DNA from: Corbicula japonica
Taxonomy: Eukaryota > Mollusca > Bivalvia > Venerida > Cyrenidae
Assembly (NCBI GenBank): GCA_038501625.1
Contig: JAZAYU010000038.1
Span: 1,302,001 to 1,366,000 of the forward strand
Length of the DNA stretch: 64,000 bases
Direction: 5' to 3'
Position numbers and translations under genes: made by a program. Below, piece after piece: positions 40,601-46,600 of this stretch. A model generated the notes under the pieces. The model was not told where the DNA came from, made no database searches, and saw only the letters and a list, made by a program, of their open reading frames with translations. The stretch's first letter is position 1. Every line of letters begins with the position of its first letter.

Positions 40601-43600
40601 TTGAACGTTAAATGCTGTTTTAATCTCCCCGTCGATCAGTTTATGTGTTAATAATGAAGTCTGTTTTCTTTGTCGAAGAACTTATAATAGTAATACGTAG
40701 ACTTTTTAAAACAGTCTAAATTGTCTAGGCGAGGGTTTTTGTCAGTAGTCCATAATCATAAAAAGGCCCTTTTTCGAATGTATTACTATTATTCATACGA
40801 CTACAGGTATAATCAATTTAAGGGGCAGTTTTACAAACCGATTATCCTGTCACATCAGCTCAAGGTTATGGCCACTCTTGAAGGAGAGTTCTGGGCGATT
40901 TGAAATATACTTTATGAATGCAAAGTTCTTAAATTCATTTTCGCATCAGTGAAATCGACCAAAGATTTAACCATGGCTGTCTGAAGCTGCTTGTTTAATG
41001 TTTTAAGGCAACCATTTTGAATGTTAACCACTGACATCATCAATTCTGGTGCACAAATATATTATAAACTGAATTAAGGAGATCTCAAATAACAATGTGT
41101 TACAGGTAACAAAAGAGGAATTACATGTACATTCAGTTAATTATTTGACTCTGTTGAATTTTGTAGGACTGGAAGTCTGATTATAGAATACAGCGTCGTC
41201 GTTCCTGATAACAACGTCCCAGATGCTGCTGTTGCAACTACTGAAATAGCTACCGCTACCATCGTGATACGAATATTTGATACAAATACTTCCGCTAGTA
41301 ATTTATCAGTCGAAGGCATACCAGGTAATACATTAGTTTTATCATTTTATGCGCTCATAGTGTATAAAAACAATCGTACCAATATACAGTAAATTGCCAA
41401 ACTATATAACTATATGGGCCAGTCTCTCATAAAATAACCCTTAGGCAACATAGACATGCATTGTTTTACAACCTTTTACCAGTAAATAATTATTTATATG
41501 TTGACTTTCAACTTTTATTTATGCGCTAAGGTTCATACAAAGAAAAGCAATGGCATTTATAAATAGATAAATATGCAGTTATGGTCATGGCGACTTATAG
41601 ATTAACAGTGTACGTTTACTAGCTCACGTCTTAACATATACATATGAAACGGCTTACTCCAGATAATAGAGAGGTTGAGATTTAAGACGTGTACGGGTAC
41701 GGGTACGTGTAGTAGATATTTCTGTGTTTTACGTCATTAATACATGTGTAGATAAAATTTACTACAAGTCATTTTACCAAATAACAATTTGCGAAGTAAA
41801 ATGTGTATTTGATATTTTCTCGTTAAATAATTTAATCAAAATCGATATTTGAATATTATTGTGACTGTGAATGTATCGATTATACAGTTATTTCATATGT
41901 GATTTGGGAACAGTTAATCTGTTGGCCCGAGGTGGAGGGGATAGCGTATTGAACTGTTGCCCGAGGCCGTAAGCCTCGGGCAACAGTTCAAAACGCTATC
42001 CCCGACACCGAGGGACAACTGTTTGACTGTTCCCAGATCACATATGAAATAACTGTTTTATTACCTGATCAATGACTTTAGAGCACGCGAGGGAAACAGT
42101 CAAAACTATTGACCGGTCAACAGTTCGCTCAACAAACCGCTCGCTCAAAGGGGGGAACCCTCTATGACGTCACAGCACGCGAGGGAAACAGTCGAAACTA
42201 TTGACCAGTCAACAGGTCGCGAATGTGGACGTTTTAAGAATTTCAGAAAACAGTTAAAAATACCAAATTACATTTATATAAGGTATCAGGTAATAAAACG
42301 TACTGTATTTTGAGGACTCAAATAGAAGAAAACAGAAAAAAACATTTAATCTCACTTCGGAAAATTACAAGTACACGTACTATTACAAGTCGCTTTTCTC
42401 AAACGCTGTTCATAAAAACAGTGTCTTAAATCTCAACCTCTCTAATATATGTTAAGTAAGCAAATGAGTTTAGTGCATTAAACATGTAAATCTATAGAAA
42501 TCGAAAATAATAGTATTCACAAATATATTTGCCTTAACAATATCAACAGTATAGCTGTAGGACCTTAGAAGAAAGTCTAGCTACGTTCAAGGGTTTCTAT
42601 GTGTTTTTATATAATATGTTTTAGATCTGTTAAAATTTAACTCCGTTACTATTTCCATATTTTCTCAATAAGTTTTTTTGAGAATGTAACTTGCTTACTT
42701 GTCATTAAGTTAAACATTTTATTTTATAAACCAAAACACATATCATTCAAATAAAAAAATTAACAAGCATTTGATTAAAATTAAAATTATCGGGATTAAA
42801 AGTGCCATAGGGTCATTTGTCAGTCGTGTTTTTGTTTGTCCTTAAGGTACCAATCGGATATGACTAAAACATTCGGATGGCTAAATTTTTAGACATTCAA
42901 ATTGTGCCCATACCCTTAAAAACTCATTTTTTACCAGTAAATTCCTACACGTGTATTGTTTTGTGTATCGTTTTAGTACCAATCAACGAACCATACTCGG
43001 ATGCTCTACTCTGTCAGGTGTACCAAGCATATATCAACCAATGTCCCAACGCCTATAAATGTTCTGTGGTCTCCGGTAGACCGAAGTGCGAGTAAGTTTT
43101 CTTTTCTTTTCGGGTCTTGTGGGTTACTTTTATACTATAAGATTCGATATGCGGTATTAAAGATTGTTATATTACCGTAATTTATCATTTCTTTAAATAC
43201 GATATAAGTGTATTATTATGTAGGCTATATATAAAGACTTAATTTTAATAAGTTAGTAAAGTACAGATGTAAAATATTAGGCTTGATAAATATTAATAAA
43301 TTTATTTTAAAATGATTTTAAGAAACATTCAGTTAATGGTACTTTTGTTTTTTTCCATAGGTTAAAAACGACAACGGGTAAGTTTGCTTTACTGATATAA
43401 ATACATTTCAACACTTGTATTTTTGTCCATATGCTAGTAAAATAATAAAAATAACAATATATGGTTAAGTCATATCGCATGCTTTCTTATTAAAACGTTT
43501 GTGTAGCCTTTGAGTAAATTTTATCGGCATGGACTGTAGCTTAGATTGTAAGTAAATGTTCTTTAGTCATCAGTATTTTAACTTGATTAAATGCATTCGT

Positions 43601-46600
43601 TCTTGTAACGAAATTTTACACAGCATTATTACATTTATGAAGCGTAAATCATAAAGACAACCTGCAGCGTGATTTCCATGTTAAAATTTCAGATAATTTG
43701 TCGTTGATTTTGGGACTCGGTATCGGAATACCCCTGTGCTTCCTGGTCTTTGGTGCCATCATTTTGTGCATCATCTTCTACCACAAGAAACGACTTTCTA
43801 AGGATTTCGACAGGTATGCTTTACCTAAATGCATCTCTTATTTTAAATCCAGAACACATGTATTCCAGATGAAAGATGAAAGAGTTTTAATATAATACTA
43901 TAACAACGGGAGTTCTATTCCTGTCTTTATTTATTCCACACCTGTTTGAAAACTAGAAGTGTTTAGTCATAAAGTAGGTTTCTCTGCTGTCCATCTGTCC
44001 GTCTGTTAACTTGAATTAATAGAAAGTTATTTGTCAGTACGATAATCATTTGGGTTCAGAAAGGAAAAGATTCATGGTCAAAATGGAATTCAATATAAAT
44101 ATTGTTTCTGATAAATAACTGATGACAGGTTTGGCATGCAGTCTCTAAACCTGTTATGGTCAATGAAACAATAATTTTACTTAAATGAGTTTAATGTCAA
44201 CAAATTAGGTAATATGTTATTACTAGAATTATCGATGATTTCTATTGTTTTTGTCAAAACGAGAAGGAAAAAGTGATCTTAATATAAATGATAAAAGGGG
44301 ATTGTTGAGCTTTATACATTAGACTTTGTAATGAGATTATTTATAGTGTCATCCTTTGTAATGAGATCATTTATAGTGTCAGATTTTGTAATGAGGAAAT
44401 TTATAGTGTCAGACTTTGTTATGAACATGATGAAATCATTTATTGTGTCAGCCTTTGTTATGAGATCATTTATAGCGTAGAACTTTGTAATGAGATAATT
44501 TATAGTGTCGGACTTTGTAATAAGATAATTTATAGTGTCAGACTTTGTAATGAAAACATTTAAAGTGACAGACTTTGTTATGAGATCATTTATAGTGTCA
44601 GACTTTGTAATGAGATCATTTGAAGTGTCAGATTTTGTAATGAGGTCATTTATAGTGGATACAATAAATCATTGTTTCAATTAAGAACTGGATAACTCTG
44701 AGACATTCGCTACTAAGCAAAGATATGGATATTTTAGTCAGGAATTAGCTCAAATTGAGGGAGGGGATTAAGTAAATTAGCTTTGCCTACCAAATAACTT
44801 AGATACTAGTGTCAGTGACGTATATGATCTCACAGTGAAATATTTGTCTATCTAATAACTGTTAAAAGGCAGTAACCATCGCGTTCTTTTTTTGTTAATT
44901 GATTTTGGTATGTTCTATGAAGAAAGAATAAAATTCTGTTTGTCTCTTCCTGACTGTGTGTTGAAAACAGTTTGTTTTGAAATTATTGACTTGGCTTTTA
45001 CAAGTATATGTATTCATTTTTAACCAGGTTTTCTTTAGAAAAATCCTGGTTATAAGATTGGGGTGTGTCGTCGGGCATGCGGGCGGGCGGGCGGGCGTCA
45101 ACATTTGGTTAAGTTTTTTGTTAAAGTTGTCTTTTTCTTAGTAACCATTCAAGGTACAGTTTTGAAACTTAACATAGTTGTTGGACATCACAATACCAAT
45201 AATCAGGGCAAGTTTCATAACCCCTGACTGTTTTTTGCCAAAGTTATGCCCCTTTTTCACTTAGAATTTTGGTTAAGTTTTTTGTTAAAGTTGTCTTTTT
45301 TCTCAGTAACTGCTCAAGGTACAGCTTTGAAACTTAACATAGTTGTTGGACATCACAATACCAATAATCAGGGCAAGTTTCATAACCCATGACTGTATTT
45401 TGCCAAAGTTATGCCCCTTTTTCACTTAGAATTTTGGTTAAGTTTTTGTTAAAGTTGTCTTTTTCTCAGTAACTGTTCAAGGTACAGCTTTGAAACTAAA
45501 CAAAGTTGTTGGACATCACAATACGGATACTCAGGGCAAGTTTCATAACCCCTGACTGTATTTTGCCAAAGTTATGCCCCTTTTTCACGTAGAATTTTGG
45601 TAAAGTTTTTTGTTAAAGTTGTCTTTTTCTCAGTAACTGTTCAAGGTAGAGCTTTGAAACTTTACATAGTTATCTGACATCACAATACTAATTATCAGGA
45701 CAAGTTTCACAACCCCTGACTCTATTTTGCCAAAGTTATGCCCCTTTTTCACTTAGAATTTTTAAGTTTTTTTGTGAAAGTTGTCTATTGACGCCAAATT
45801 GCCTATTGTTGCCAAACTTGGTTTGTGGATTTCTTATATTAAGAGGTAGCTTGGGATTACCACCCAATTGTCTTTGGTTAAGGTCAAGGTCACTCTTGCT
45901 AAAAATAGAAATTCAGTTTCTGCTCAATAACTTGAGACTGCTTTGGCCTATTTACGCCAAATTTTGGTGTGTCGGTAGCTTATATCAAATGCTACCTGGT
46001 GTCTGTGATCAAGGTCAAGATTACTGTTCCAAAATAGAAATTCAGGTTCCACATAATTATTTGAGTAAGCTGTGACCTATTAACTCCAAACTTGGTATGT
46101 GGGTAGCTTAAATCAAGACACAACTTGAGATTGCTACCTTGATGTCTGTGATCAAGGTCAAGGTCAATGTTGCTTAAAAAAGAAATTCAGTTTCTGCTCA
46201 ATGACCTATTGACACCAAACTTAGTGTGTGTGAAGCTTATATGGGGTGCAACTTGGAATTGCTTCGCATGTGTCTTTGATCAAGGTCAAGGTCACTGTTC
46301 CTTGTTGCTAAAATAGAAAATCAGTTTCCATGTAATAACTTCAGTTTTCTTTGACCTATTGGCACCAAACTTGGGGTGTGGATGGCTTATACCAAGACAC
46401 AATTCAGGATTGCTCCTCAGATCTCTTTGATCAAGGTCATGGTCATGGAAATTCAATATCTGCATAATAAGTTAAGTTAGCTGTATTCTATTGATATCAA
46501 ATACAAGTATTAAATGAAAACCTGGTTTTCGGCGCGTGGCGACGTTTTTTTCTTGTCTTCTGATATATGTGTTCATTTTTTTCATATTCACTCACTCAGT

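Larger units (their letters stand above)
43814..46599 (+). other. Intron 39 (2.8 kb), mostly repeats
   Basis: Holds a 30-bp array (44321-44656) and a long tandem dispersed repeat (45050-46500). No exon supported. Confidence 0.75.
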
